Assembly (NCBI GenBank): GCA_013361015.1
Contig: JABWAN010000236.1
Location: 1-7,519 of the forward strand
DNA: 7,519 nucleotides
Direction of reading: 5' to 3'
From: Candidatus Zhuqueibacterota bacterium
Lineage (GTDB): Bacteria; Zhuqueibacterota; Zhuqueibacteria; Zhuqueibacterales; Zhuqueibacteraceae
The notes beneath the pieces were generated by a model. It did no database searches. It was not told the origin of the DNA and saw nothing but the letters and a program-made list of their open reading frames with translations. Position numbers and translations under genes: made by a program. This document shows positions 1 to 7,253 of the stretch, in pieces. Numbering within the stretch: position 1 is the first letter of the stretch; every line of letters begins with the position of its first letter.

Positions 1-2090
1 AAGAATACCTCGAAACGCGCATCATTTTTTCCGATCCGGCGTTCTTTGAAGTTTTCACTTTTCCCTCCCTGCAAGGTGATTTGTCAAAAGCGCTGGCGGA
101 GCCGAACGCCGCGGTGTTGACAAAATCGTTCGCCCGCAAAATTTTTGGGGAAGAAAATCCTGTGGGCAAATCGTTTTTGGTGCGGCTCAATTTCAGGACA
201 ACGCCCCAAGCCGAAGTCAAAGTCGCTGCGCTTATGGAAGACGTGCCGAAGAATGCGCATTTCAAATTCGACGCCGCGCTTCCGTTAAGTCTCTTCGTCC
301 CGCCCAAAGAGCGCACCGGCGCCATGACCTGGAATTGGTTCGAGATGAAAACTTACGTTCGCCTCAAGCCTCAAATTAGCCGGCAGAGTGTTGAACAGAA
401 ATTTCCGGAGTTAGTGAAAAGCACCGGCGGCGATCAGCGCAAACAAAGGCTCTTGTTGCAGCCGCTCAGGGAGATTCATCTTTCCGCCGCGCTTCCGTTT
501 GATGACGTCGAGCAGACCAACGCGCGGGATCTCTACGTCTTTGCCGGCATCGCGTTGCTCGTGCTGGTGATTGCGTGCATCAATTATATGGTGCTGGTGA
601 CGGCGCGCTACACGCAGCGTTTGAAAGAAATCGGTGTCCGCAAAATCATTGGCGCGACCGCGCCCAAATTGCTTTTGCAATTTTTAAGCGAAACCGCCCT
701 AATCGCCGCGCTCACGGTACCGCTGGCGCTGGGAATCGTGGAAATCGCGCACCGCTCTTTTGGCGGGCTGCTGGGGAAGGAGTTGCAGATCGATTATTTC
801 AACAATCAAGTTTTTTTGTGGGGAAATCTGTGCGTGCTGATTTTTTTCACCGCGGTGGCGGGATTTTATCCGGCGCTTTTCTTTGCGAGGATCAATGCGG
901 TCGCGATGTTGAAGGGACAAGGCGCAGGCGTGCGAGCTTCGACGCGGCTGCGCAAAAGTCTGGTCGTCATCCAATTCGGCGTCACCATCGCGCTGTTGGT
1001 TTGCGTCGGAACGATGTACGAGCAACTGCGCTACACGCGAACGAAAGAGTTGGGTTATCGGCGCGACAATCTTTTGGTGGTCAAAACCGGCGCCCTGGAA
1101 AAGCAAATGGGCGTTTTGAAACAAGCGGGGCTTTCACATTCTGCAGTCAGTGCAGCTACGCTCTCCAGTTGGCTGCCAGGTTATCTTACCGCTGAGACTA
1201 TCATGCCCCATCCTCACGGCGAGGGAACAATTACGGTCGAGTTCGTCGAGGCCGATTGTGATTTGCTCAAGACATTTCAAATCCAGCTTCTGGAAGGACG
1301 CGATTTCGATTGCAGCAGCCCCAACGATACGCTGAATGTCTATCGAAATGGAAAACCCGACTTTGCTCTTCTTCCACGCGTATCCATTCTGCTCAATGAA
1401 ACCGCGGTGCAGGCGCTCGGCCTCGAATCTCCGGTGGGAAAGGAACTGAACTATTCCGCGCTGCAAGGGACGGTAATTGGTGTGATCAAAGACATGCACA
1501 ACCGCTCGTTGCACCATCCGATCAAACCCATGGTGATACGATACTCCGATTACGCGGAGCAACTCGTCGTCGCTTATCAGCGCGGCCAGGAAGCGGAAGT
1601 GCTGGCGCATTTAAAAACCGCGTGGGAAAAGCTCACCACCAAAAGCGAGTTTACGTATCTTTTTCTCAACGATTATATTCGCCAGCTTTACGCCGCCGAG
1701 GAAAAATTCCTGCAAATGACGACGTGGTTCGCCGCACTGGCGATTGCGCTTTCCTGTCTCGGTTTGTTCGGCATGGCCGTGTTCAGCATCGAGCGGCGCA
1801 CGAAAGAAATCGGCATTCGCAAAGTACTCGGCGCTTCGGCGAGCGGCGTGGTCACGCTGCTCGCCAAGGATTTTGTCAAACTCGTGCTGATCGCCAACGT
1901 GGTCGCGTGGCCGGCGGCGTGGTATGCGATGAACAAATGGCTGCAAGATTTCGCCTATCGCATCGACCTCGGCTGGTGGACGTTCGCGCTGGCGAGTGGA
2001 GTAGCATTGTGCATTGCGATACTCACGGTAAGCACGCAGGCGATTCGAGCCGCGCTGGCGAATCCGGTGGACGCATTGCGATATGAATGA
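1..2090 (+). CDS. Permease A: FtsX/MacB-type ABC transporter permease, 5'-truncated by window edge
   Basis: Inner-membrane permease subunit of an ABC transporter; substrate unknown. The frame is open from base 3 (first residues EYLETRIIFSDPAFFEVF), and these align with residues 113 onward of the next gene, so about 112 residues, including TM1 and the start of the first periplasmic domain, lie outside the window. The TTG at 81 is internal. What remains is 695 residues: the rest of periplasmic domain 1 up to the LREIHL motif; TM helices near nt 531-599, 693-749 and 810-884; a half-joining TM at 957-1019; periplasmic domain 2 with the family motif GVIKDMHNRSLHHPI; and three last TMs near 1722-1790, 1872-1931 and 1974-2036. 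FtsX cytoplasmic segments are RLKEIGVRKIIGA (618-656) and RRTKEIGIRKVLGA (1794-1835). The C-terminus NPVDALRYE is typical. Compared with the neighbours it carries about 15 extra residues in periplasmic domain 2 (1308-1385). No frameshift is seen. The family is secure; the function is open. Confidence 0.93.
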   Translation, partial: EYLETRIIFSDPAFFEVFTFPSLQGDLSKALAEPNAAVLTKSFARKIFGEENPVGKSFLVRLNFRTTPQAEVKVAALMEDVPKNAHFKFDAALPLSLFVPPKERTGAMTWNWFEMKTYVRLKPQISRQSVEQKFPELVKSTGGDQRKQRLLLQPLREIHLSAALPFDDVEQTNARDLYVFAGIALLVLVIACINYMVLVTARYTQRLKEIGVRKIIGATAPKLLLQFLSETALIAALTVPLALGIVEIAHRSFGGLLGKELQIDYFNNQVFLWGNLCVLIFFTAVAGFYPALFFARINAVAMLKGQGAGVRASTRLRKSLVVIQFGVTIALLVCVGTMYEQLRYTRTKELGYRRDNLLVVKTGALEKQMGVLKQAGLSHSAVSAATLSSWLPGYLTAETIMPHPHGEGTITVEFVEADCDLLKTFQIQLLEGRDFDCSSPNDTLNVYRNGKPDFALLPRVSILLNETAVQALGLESPVGKELNYSALQGTVIGVIKDMHNRSLHHPIKPMVIRYSDYAEQLVVAYQRGQEAEVLAHLKTAWEKLTTKSEFTYLFLNDYIRQLYAAEEKFLQMTTWFAALAIALSCLGLFGMAVFSIERRTKEIGIRKVLGASASGVVTLLAKDFVKLVLIANVVAWPAAWYAMNKWLQDFAYRIDLGWWTFALASGVALCIAILTVSTQAIRAALANPVDALRYE

Positions 2091-2102
2091 TATCGCAATG
2101 CG
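2072..2102. repeat. Perfect 13-bp inverted repeat spanning the stop codon of permease A
   Basis: The arms CGCATTGCGATAT (2072-2084) and ATATCGCAATGCG (2090-2102) are exact reverse complements separated by the 5-nt loop GAATG. The left arm is coding sequence for the terminal ALRY residues, and the TGA stop (2088-2090) sits in the loop and at the base of the right arm. The RNA would form a stable hairpin at the 3' end of the gene. No T-run follows, so it is not a standard intrinsic terminator. It could stabilise the mRNA 3' end, act as a pause or processing site, or be a small palindromic element. Confidence 0.75.
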
Positions 2103-2153
2103 GAGCGCGCGATTCATGGGATGGAAGCATTGCGCTACCCGCAATGAGGTAAA

Positions 2154-2205
2154 CAGTTACCGCTAATCAGCGTTCAGTGAACTGATTACCAATTGCTGGT
2201 AACTG
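2154..2205. repeat. Nested palindromic block of CAGT/ACTG units
   Basis: The outer arms CAGTTACC (2154-2161) and GGTAACTG (2198-2205) are exact reverse complements. Inside them lies a second inverted repeat, TAATCAG (2164-2170) and CTGATTA (2182-2188), with a further GTTC/GAAC pair (2172-2175, 2179-2182) around AGT. The block is built from variants of short CAGTTAC, CAGTGAA, CTGATTA and GGTAACTG words. It ends 23 bp before the ATG of permease B and 13 bp before its Shine-Dalgarno sequence. It could fold as a 5' UTR structure, be an operator for a dimeric regulator, or be a copy of a dispersed intergenic repeat. The sequence alone does not decide. Confidence 0.6.
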
Positions 2206-2218
2206 CTCACTGCATACC

Positions 2219-2223
2219 GGAGG
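2219..2223 (+). promoter_or_regulatory. Shine-Dalgarno sequence of permease B
   Basis: GGAGG lies 5 nt before the ATG at 2229. It fixes the start there instead of the in-frame TTG at 2193, which would add 12 residues encoded inside the palindromic block. The protein then begins MFRNYLKIALRNL, matching permeases C and D. Confidence 0.85.
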
Positions 2224-2228
2224 CAAGA

Positions 2229-4649
2229 ATGTTCAGAAACTATCTCAAAATTGCCCTGCGCAATCTCTTGCGGCACAAGGGCTATTCTTTGATCAATATT
2301 CTCGGCCTGGCCGTCGGCATGGCGAGTTGCATACTCATTTTGCTCTACGTGCACGACGAGCTGAGTTATGACCAATATCACGAGAATGCCGATCGAGTTT
2401 ATCGCGTCACGCGCGAGTGGTTCAATTCGGACGGCACTTCGAGCTTGCACCTCGGCCACGTCGCGCCGCCAATTGGGCCGCTACTCAAAAATGATTTCCC
2501 CGAGATTGTGCAGATGGCGCGCCTCTACAGCGGCGGCACCCCTTTGCTGCGGCACGGCGACAAAATCTTTCAGGAGAATCGCTTTTTCTTTGCCGATCCG
2601 AATATCTTCGAGATTTTTACGCTGCCTTTACTCAAGGGCGATCCCAAGATCGCGCTGGCCGATCCCAACGGCGTCGTGCTCACGCCGGCGCTGGCGCGAA
2701 AATATTTTGGCGACGCGGAGCCGCTGGGCCAAGTGCTCAATCTCGACGGCCGGGCGGATTTGAAAGTCACCGCCATTCTGCAGGAAGTGCCGGCCAACTC
2801 GCATTTTCACTGTGATTTTCTCGGCTCGATGAAATTGCTGGAACAGGTTTTTGGCGAGAGCGAGTTCAAAAATTGGAGCAGTAATAACTACGCGACGTAT
2901 CTGCTCTTTCCAAAAAACTATCAAATAGAAAATTTCAAAAAGGCAGTGCCGGATTTCATTGGCCGCCATCATCCCGAGGGCAAAGAGGCCATTCCCAAAA
3001 CGACTCTGCATTTGCAGCGACTCACCGACATCCATCTGCGCTCGCAGCTAGATTCCGAGATTGAAGCCAACGGTAACATCGTTTACGTATATATTTTCTC
3101 CGCAATCGCTTTTTTCCTGCTAGTGATCGCATGCATCAACTTCATGAATCTCGCAACGGCGCGTTCGGCCAATCGCGCCAAAGAAGTCGGCTTGCGCAAA
3201 GTCGTCGGCGCCGAACGCTCGCAATTGATTCGGCAATTTCTTGGCGAGACCATCGTCATGGCGCTGCTCGCCCTGGTGCTGGCAGTGGTCCTGGTTGAGG
3301 TGGCATTACCCAAATTCAACGCCTTCGCAGCCAAGGCATTGACGCTGCGCTCGCAAAGCATGCTTTTTGTTCTGGCAAGCTTGCTTGGTGTCACGCTCTT
3401 TGTCGGCATCGTTGCCGGCAGCTACCCGGCTTTTTTTCTCTCACACTTTCAGCCCATGGCGGTTTTGAAAGGACAGCGAATCGGTTCGACGCGCTCGCGC
3501 TTTCGCAGCTTGCTGGTCGTGTTTCAATTCGCGATTTCGATCATTTTGATTGTCGGCATGGGCATTGTGTATAATCAGCTCGAATATTGCCGCAATAAGA
3601 ATCTGGGCTTGAACAAAGAGCATATCGTCGTGCTGCCCGTCAATTCCGGCGAAGAAATCGCGCGGCGTTACCCCGATATGCGCAATCAACTTTTGCAGCA
3701 TCCGCGCATCGCGAGCGTTGCCGCCTCGAAGCGCGTACCCTCGGGCCGTCTGCTTGATGCTGCGGGCGGCAAATTGCTCGACGGTGAAAAGAGCACGCCA
3801 CTGGAGTTTCGCATTGCGAACGTCTGCGTCGATCACAATTTTATTCCGACCTACGGCATACAGATGGCCGCAGGACGAAATTTCTCAATGGAATTTCCCA
3901 CCGACGCCACGGAAGCTTTAATTCTCAATGAAACGGCGGTGAAAAAAATCGGTTGGGCTTCGCCGGAAGTTGCGGTGGACCAGCCGTTCGAATACGGCAG
4001 TCGCCGCGGCCGTATCATCGGCGTGGTCAAGGATTTTCATTATGAATCACTGCACCAGCCGATCACGCCGATCGTGATGTACCTCGCACCGCAAAATTTC
4101 AACAGCGTCTCCGTGAAAATTCGCGCCGACCGTCCGGAGGATATTGCCGCGACGCTGGAATTTCTCAAACAAAAATGGCAGGAGTATCGCCCGAATTTTC
4201 CGTTCCAATACTCTTTTATTGACGAGCGCTATGAGCGGCTTTATCAGAGCGAGCATCGCCTCGGGCAGATTTTCGGCACGTTTTCAGCGCTGGCAGTCTT
4301 CATCGCGTGCCTCGGACTTTTCGGACTCGCTTCCTACACCGCGGAGCAGCGCACGAAAGAAATCGGCGTGCGCAAAGTGCTCGGCGCTTCGTTGGGTAAT
4401 ATCGTGTTGCTGCTCTCCAAAGAATTTGCGCGACTGGTCGCGGTCGCCACGCTGGTTTCCTGGCCGATTGCCTATTACGCCATGAGCCGCTGGCTGCAGG
4501 AGTTTGCGTATCGCATCAATATCAATCAGCAAGGCGGCACGTTCCTGCTCGCTGCGGCGCTCGCGCTGGTGATTGCGTGGATGACAGTTGCTTATCAATC
4601 CTTGCGCGCCGCGCAAACGAATCCAGTGGAGGCGTTGCGGTGTGAGTGA
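2229..4649 (+). CDS. Permease B: FtsX/MacB-type ABC transporter permease, full length
   Basis: Complete 806-residue inner-membrane permease. TM1 spans about residues 20-41 after the basic MFRNYLKIALRNL start. Periplasmic domain 1 (MacB_PCD-like, about 42-280) has the family motifs SYDQYHENADRVYRV, VLTPALARKYFG and LTDIHL. TM2-4 lie near 286-309, 341-360 and 378-404, with the first FtsX cytoplasmic segment RAKEVGLRKVVGAER at 316-330. TM5 (about 427-448, LVVFQFAISI) opens the second half. Periplasmic domain 2 contains LNETAVKKIGW and GVVKDFHYESLHQPI. TM6-8 lie near 683-703, 733-754 and 770-790, with the second FtsX segment EQRTKEIGVRKVLGAS at 706-721. Because two MacB-like four-TM halves are fused, one chain could form the whole transmembrane pore with two ATPase subunits (inference). 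No ATPase gene is adjacent. The C-terminus reads NPVEALRCE, with Cys where A and C have Tyr. The start is set by GGAGG 5 nt upstream. Substrate is unknown; export or periplasmic mechanical work, as in MacB and LolCDE, is possible. Confidence 0.96.
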   Translation: MFRNYLKIALRNLLRHKGYSLINILGLAVGMASCILILLYVHDELSYDQYHENADRVYRVTREWFNSDGTSSLHLGHVAPPIGPLLKNDFPEIVQMARLYSGGTPLLRHGDKIFQENRFFFADPNIFEIFTLPLLKGDPKIALADPNGVVLTPALARKYFGDAEPLGQVLNLDGRADLKVTAILQEVPANSHFHCDFLGSMKLLEQVFGESEFKNWSSNNYATYLLFPKNYQIENFKKAVPDFIGRHHPEGKEAIPKTTLHLQRLTDIHLRSQLDSEIEANGNIVYVYIFSAIAFFLLVIACINFMNLATARSANRAKEVGLRKVVGAERSQLIRQFLGETIVMALLALVLAVVLVEVALPKFNAFAAKALTLRSQSMLFVLASLLGVTLFVGIVAGSYPAFFLSHFQPMAVLKGQRIGSTRSRFRSLLVVFQFAISIILIVGMGIVYNQLEYCRNKNLGLNKEHIVVLPVNSGEEIARRYPDMRNQLLQHPRIASVAASKRVPSGRLLDAAGGKLLDGEKSTPLEFRIANVCVDHNFIPTYGIQMAAGRNFSMEFPTDATEALILNETAVKKIGWASPEVAVDQPFEYGSRRGRIIGVVKDFHYESLHQPITPIVMYLAPQNFNSVSVKIRADRPEDIAATLEFLKQKWQEYRPNFPFQYSFIDERYERLYQSEHRLGQIFGTFSALAVFIACLGLFGLASYTAEQRTKEIGVRKVLGASLGNIVLLLSKEFARLVAVATLVSWPIAYYAMSRWLQEFAYRININQQGGTFLLAAALALVIAWMTVAYQSLRAAQTNPVEALRCE

Positions 4650-4844
4650 GGAAGTTGAGAAGGGCGTGATTCTCAGCGGAGGTTCGGGGCATCATAAAAA
4701 AAGGAATGAGTGTTTCCATGCCTCAGGAAACAGAGTTTCTAAAATACCGGAGGGACTGAGCCAGCAAGGAGCAAGAAAAGTGCTGAATATCGCATGACGA
4801 TAATTGGCCAGGAAGAATCGAACCGATGACCGCGGACAAAACGG
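4650..4844 (+). other. Gap 2: 195-bp intergenic stretch with overlapping mini-ORFs
   Basis: No recognisable gene. The longest + strand reading is a GTG-started ORF at 4642-4797 (51 residues), overlapping the last 8 nt of permease B, with GGAGG (4628-4632) 9 nt upstream. That GGAGG is itself part of the codons for the conserved VEALR tail, so it is weak evidence. The ORF ends in an ATGA overlap with an 11-residue ORF (4794-4829), which ends in another ATGA overlap with the 8-residue ORF at 4826-4852. Two small inverted repeats are present: TGAGAA/TTCTCA (4656-4661, 4670-4675) and TGTTTCC/GGAAACA (4711-4717, 4726-4732). Neither is followed by a T-run on this strand. No clear promoter is visible. 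Confidence 0.5.
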
Positions 4845-4852
4845 ATGCTTAG
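4826..4852 (+). promoter_or_regulatory. Possible leader mini-ORF overlapping the start of permease C
   Basis: ATG at 4826 opens an 8-codon frame (MTADKTDA) ending in TAG at 4850-4852, just inside permease C, whose ATG is at 4845. The best Shine-Dalgarno-like sequence nearby, AGGAAG (4810-4815), is spaced 10 nt from this mini-ORF, while permease C has only a weak GCGGA (4832-4836) of its own. This arrangement would allow permease C to be translated by coupling or re-initiation. It could equally be chance. Confidence 0.3.
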
Positions 4853-7253
4853 AAACTACGTCAAAATCGCGTTGCGCAATTTGCGCAAGAATCCCGCTTA
4901 CGCCATGACCAACGTGGCCGGGCTGGCGCTCGGCATTGCGTGCTGCACCATCATGCTGCTCTACGTTCGCGAGGAGCTGACGTTCGATGCGTTTCATCAG
5001 AAAGCAGAACGCATTTATCGTCTCACGGAAACACGGCAATCGCCGGAACAGGGCGAACGGCATTTCCCATATACGAAAGGACCGGTCGGCCCGACCCTGG
5101 TCGCAGATTTTCCGGAGATCGTGAGCGCGGTGCGTATGCGCGACCGGCAAGGCGCGGGCAGATTCACGGTGAGAGCCGGCCAGCAGCGTTTTTACGAAGG
5201 CGACCATCTCATCGCGGAGGCGAGCTTCTTCGAGGTATTTGATTTTAAACTCGTGCAGGGCGAGGCCGCGAGTGCGCTTCAAGACCCGTTGTCAGTCGTG
5301 CTCACGGAAACCGCAGCGCAAAAATACTTCGGCGACCAGAATCCCATGGGCCAAGTCTTAAACCTCGAGCGTATCGGCGATTGCAAAGTTACCGGCATTT
5401 TGCAGGACCCGCCGGCAAACTCGCACCTCGATTTCAGTATGCTCATTTCGTTTGCGACGCTTGAGGCCGTGCCCGGTTGGAAGCGGTTTATCGACTCGTG
5501 GGAGTCCGATTCTTTCATCACATACGTTTTGGCGCAGCGACCGCTCGAAGTCGAAGCCTTCAACGCGAAGCTGCCCGCGTTCTTTCAAAAATATCGCGGC
5601 GCGAATCCCGCGCAAGCACACGCGTTAAAACTTCAGCCGCTCGCGGAGATTCATTTTCATTCCGCGCATTTGGAGTTCGACCGCAATCGCGCGAAAGGGC
5701 AGATTGCACACGTTTATATCTTCGGCCTCATTGCGTTTTTCGTGCTCTTCATTGCCTGCATCAACTTTATGAATCTCGCCACCGCGGCCGCAATGAAGCG
5801 CGCAAAAGAGATCGGCATGCGCAAAGTCGTCGGCGCGCACAAACGCCAGCTTCTCGGCCAGTTCCTCGGCGAGTCGCTGTTGCTCGCAGGCTTGGCTCTG
5901 CTTTGTGCGATTGCCCTCGTTGAATTCGTGCTGCCGGTTTTTAATGCTCTGGCAGATAAAAAGCTCGCGCTGCATTTGATTGCGGAGCCCGTGCAGCTTG
6001 CAAGCCTTTTGGGATTGGGCTTGTTGGTTGGACTCGTAGCTGGCAGTTACCCCGCCTTATATCTCTCGCGCTTGCGGCCGGCGCTCATGTTCAAAGAGGA
6101 AAATAAAACCGGCGGCGCGCGGCTGCGCCGTGGATTGGTCGTGGCGCAATTCGCGCTGTCCATCATCATGATCGTGGCAACCTTGGCCGCGCGCAAGCAA
6201 CTCGAATTTATTCGCACAAAGAACCTCGGCTTCAATCAAGATCAGCTTGTGGTGATTGACATCAACAGTCGCAACACACGAAGCCGTTTTGCCGCAATCA
6301 AAAACGCGATGAGAAAGATTCCGGCGGTGCAAAGCGTTTCAGTCTCTTCGCGGGTGCCGGGTGAGTGGAAGAATCTCACGCAAATCGAAGCAGCGCCGGA
6401 GGGCGCGGCGGAAACGGAATTGCGCACGATGTACTTTCTCGGCATCGACGAAGATTTTCTGCGCACGTTCGAAATGAATTTGGTTGCGGGCCGCAACCTC
6501 TCCGGCGCGATGGGAACCGACACTTCGGCGATACTCATCAATGAAACCGCTGCGCGCGCGTTGGGCTGGGAGGAACCCCTCAATCGCGAATTGCGCGTGC
6601 CGGCAGAGAATTATCGCGCACGCGTCGCGGGCGTGGTGAAGGATTTTCATTTCCAATCCTTGCACGAGCCGATTGCGCCGCTGGTGCTGGGGCATTGGAA
6701 TAACCCGGTGAGCGCGATCGATTATTTTACCGCACGAATCGAAAGCGCAAATCTGCCGCAAACGCTCGCCGCGCTGCAGAAGGTTCACGAGCAATTCGAT
6801 CAAGTGACGCCCTTCGAATATAATTTTCTGGACGAGCGCCTCCACGATTCTTATCAAACCGATATGCGTGTGGGAAAAATTTTCGGCGCCGCGGCCACGC
6901 TGACGATTTTCATCGCGTGTCTTGGATTGCTCGGACTCGCCGCGTTCACGGCAGAGCAACGCACGAAAGAGATCGGCGTGCGCAAAGTGTTGGGGGCTTC
7001 GCTCGGCAATATCGTGCTGCTGCTCTCGAAAGATTTTGCGCGGCTTGTGCTGCTCGCCACTTTGCTTGCCAGCCCGATTGCCTATTTCGCGTTGCAAAAG
7101 TGGCTGCAAAATTTCGCGTATCGCATCACGCTCGGCGTCGAGACGTTTCTGCTCGCGGGACTGCTCGCGCTCTTCATCGCGCTTTTGACGGTAGGTTATC
7201 AAGCGCTCAAGGCCGCGCGCGCGAATCCGGTTGCAGCTCTTCGCTATGAATGA
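4845..7253 (+). CDS. Permease C: FtsX/MacB-type ABC transporter permease, full length
   Basis: Complete 802-residue paralogue of permease B with the same eight-TM, two-half layout. TM1 is about 20-41, followed by LTFDAFHQKAERIYRL, which opens periplasmic domain 1; that domain contains VLTETAAQKYFG and closes with LAEIHFHS. TM2-4 lie near 289-312, 344-364 and 383-407, with the first FtsX segment RAKEIGMRKVVGAHKRQ at 319-335. TM5 is about 430-449 (LVVAQFALSI). Periplasmic domain 2 carries LINETAARALGW and GVVKDFHFQSLHEPI. TM6-8 lie near 681-701, 731-752 and 767-787. The second FtsX segment, starting at residue 703, differs from that of permease B at one position in 33 (Asp for Glu in LLLSKDFARLV). 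The C-terminus NPVAALRYE fits the family. ATG at 4845 is chosen because MLRNYVKIALRNL aligns with the starts of B and D; the ribosome-binding site is weak. Likely co-transcribed with its neighbours. Substrate unknown. Confidence 0.96.
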   Translation: MLRNYVKIALRNLRKNPAYAMTNVAGLALGIACCTIMLLYVREELTFDAFHQKAERIYRLTETRQSPEQGERHFPYTKGPVGPTLVADFPEIVSAVRMRDRQGAGRFTVRAGQQRFYEGDHLIAEASFFEVFDFKLVQGEAASALQDPLSVVLTETAAQKYFGDQNPMGQVLNLERIGDCKVTGILQDPPANSHLDFSMLISFATLEAVPGWKRFIDSWESDSFITYVLAQRPLEVEAFNAKLPAFFQKYRGANPAQAHALKLQPLAEIHFHSAHLEFDRNRAKGQIAHVYIFGLIAFFVLFIACINFMNLATAAAMKRAKEIGMRKVVGAHKRQLLGQFLGESLLLAGLALLCAIALVEFVLPVFNALADKKLALHLIAEPVQLASLLGLGLLVGLVAGSYPALYLSRLRPALMFKEENKTGGARLRRGLVVAQFALSIIMIVATLAARKQLEFIRTKNLGFNQDQLVVIDINSRNTRSRFAAIKNAMRKIPAVQSVSVSSRVPGEWKNLTQIEAAPEGAAETELRTMYFLGIDEDFLRTFEMNLVAGRNLSGAMGTDTSAILINETAARALGWEEPLNRELRVPAENYRARVAGVVKDFHFQSLHEPIAPLVLGHWNNPVSAIDYFTARIESANLPQTLAALQKVHEQFDQVTPFEYNFLDERLHDSYQTDMRVGKIFGAAATLTIFIACLGLLGLAAFTAEQRTKEIGVRKVLGASLGNIVLLLSKDFARLVLLATLLASPIAYFALQKWLQNFAYRITLGVETFLLAGLLALFIALLTVGYQALKAARANPVAALRYE

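Larger units (their letters stand above)
2091..2228 (+). other. Gap 1: 138-bp intergenic stretch with nested inverted repeats
   Basis: No gene is supported here. The stretch holds the right arm of the stop-codon hairpin, a second small hairpin with the same core (CATTGCG 2128-2134, loop CTACC, CGCAATG 2140-2146), and then a palindromic block at 2154-2205. An ORF starting at the ATGA overlap with the upstream stop (2087-2152, 21 codons) exists but has nothing to recommend it. I see no convincing -35/-10 pair and no hairpin followed by a T-run, so it is undecided whether permease B has its own promoter or is read through from permease A. Confidence 0.6.

Noticed and set aside
575..1195. 206-codon + strand ORF within permease A
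   Set aside because: It is an out-of-frame shadow with Arg/His-rich low-complexity composition, overlapping conserved FtsX coding sequence.
81..2090. TTG at 81 as the start of permease A
   Set aside because: The frame is open to the window edge, and the residues before it (RIIFSDPAFFEVF) align with RFFFADPNIFEIF inside permease B, so the TTG is internal.
2193..2228. In-frame TTG start 12 codons upstream for permease B
   Set aside because: It lies in the palindromic block and lacks a good ribosome-binding site, while ATG 2229 has GGAGG at ideal spacing and matches the paralogue N-termini.
4696..4732. Possible minus-strand intrinsic terminator: TGTTTCC/GGAAACA hairpin followed by T7 on that strand
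   Set aside because: The stem is only 7 bp, the T-run starts 8 nt from it, and no minus-strand gene exists to be terminated.
4692..5282. 196-codon antisense ORF covering gap 2 and the start of permease C
   Set aside because: Most of it mirrors permease C, there is no recognisable domain, and the part in the gap shows no independent support.
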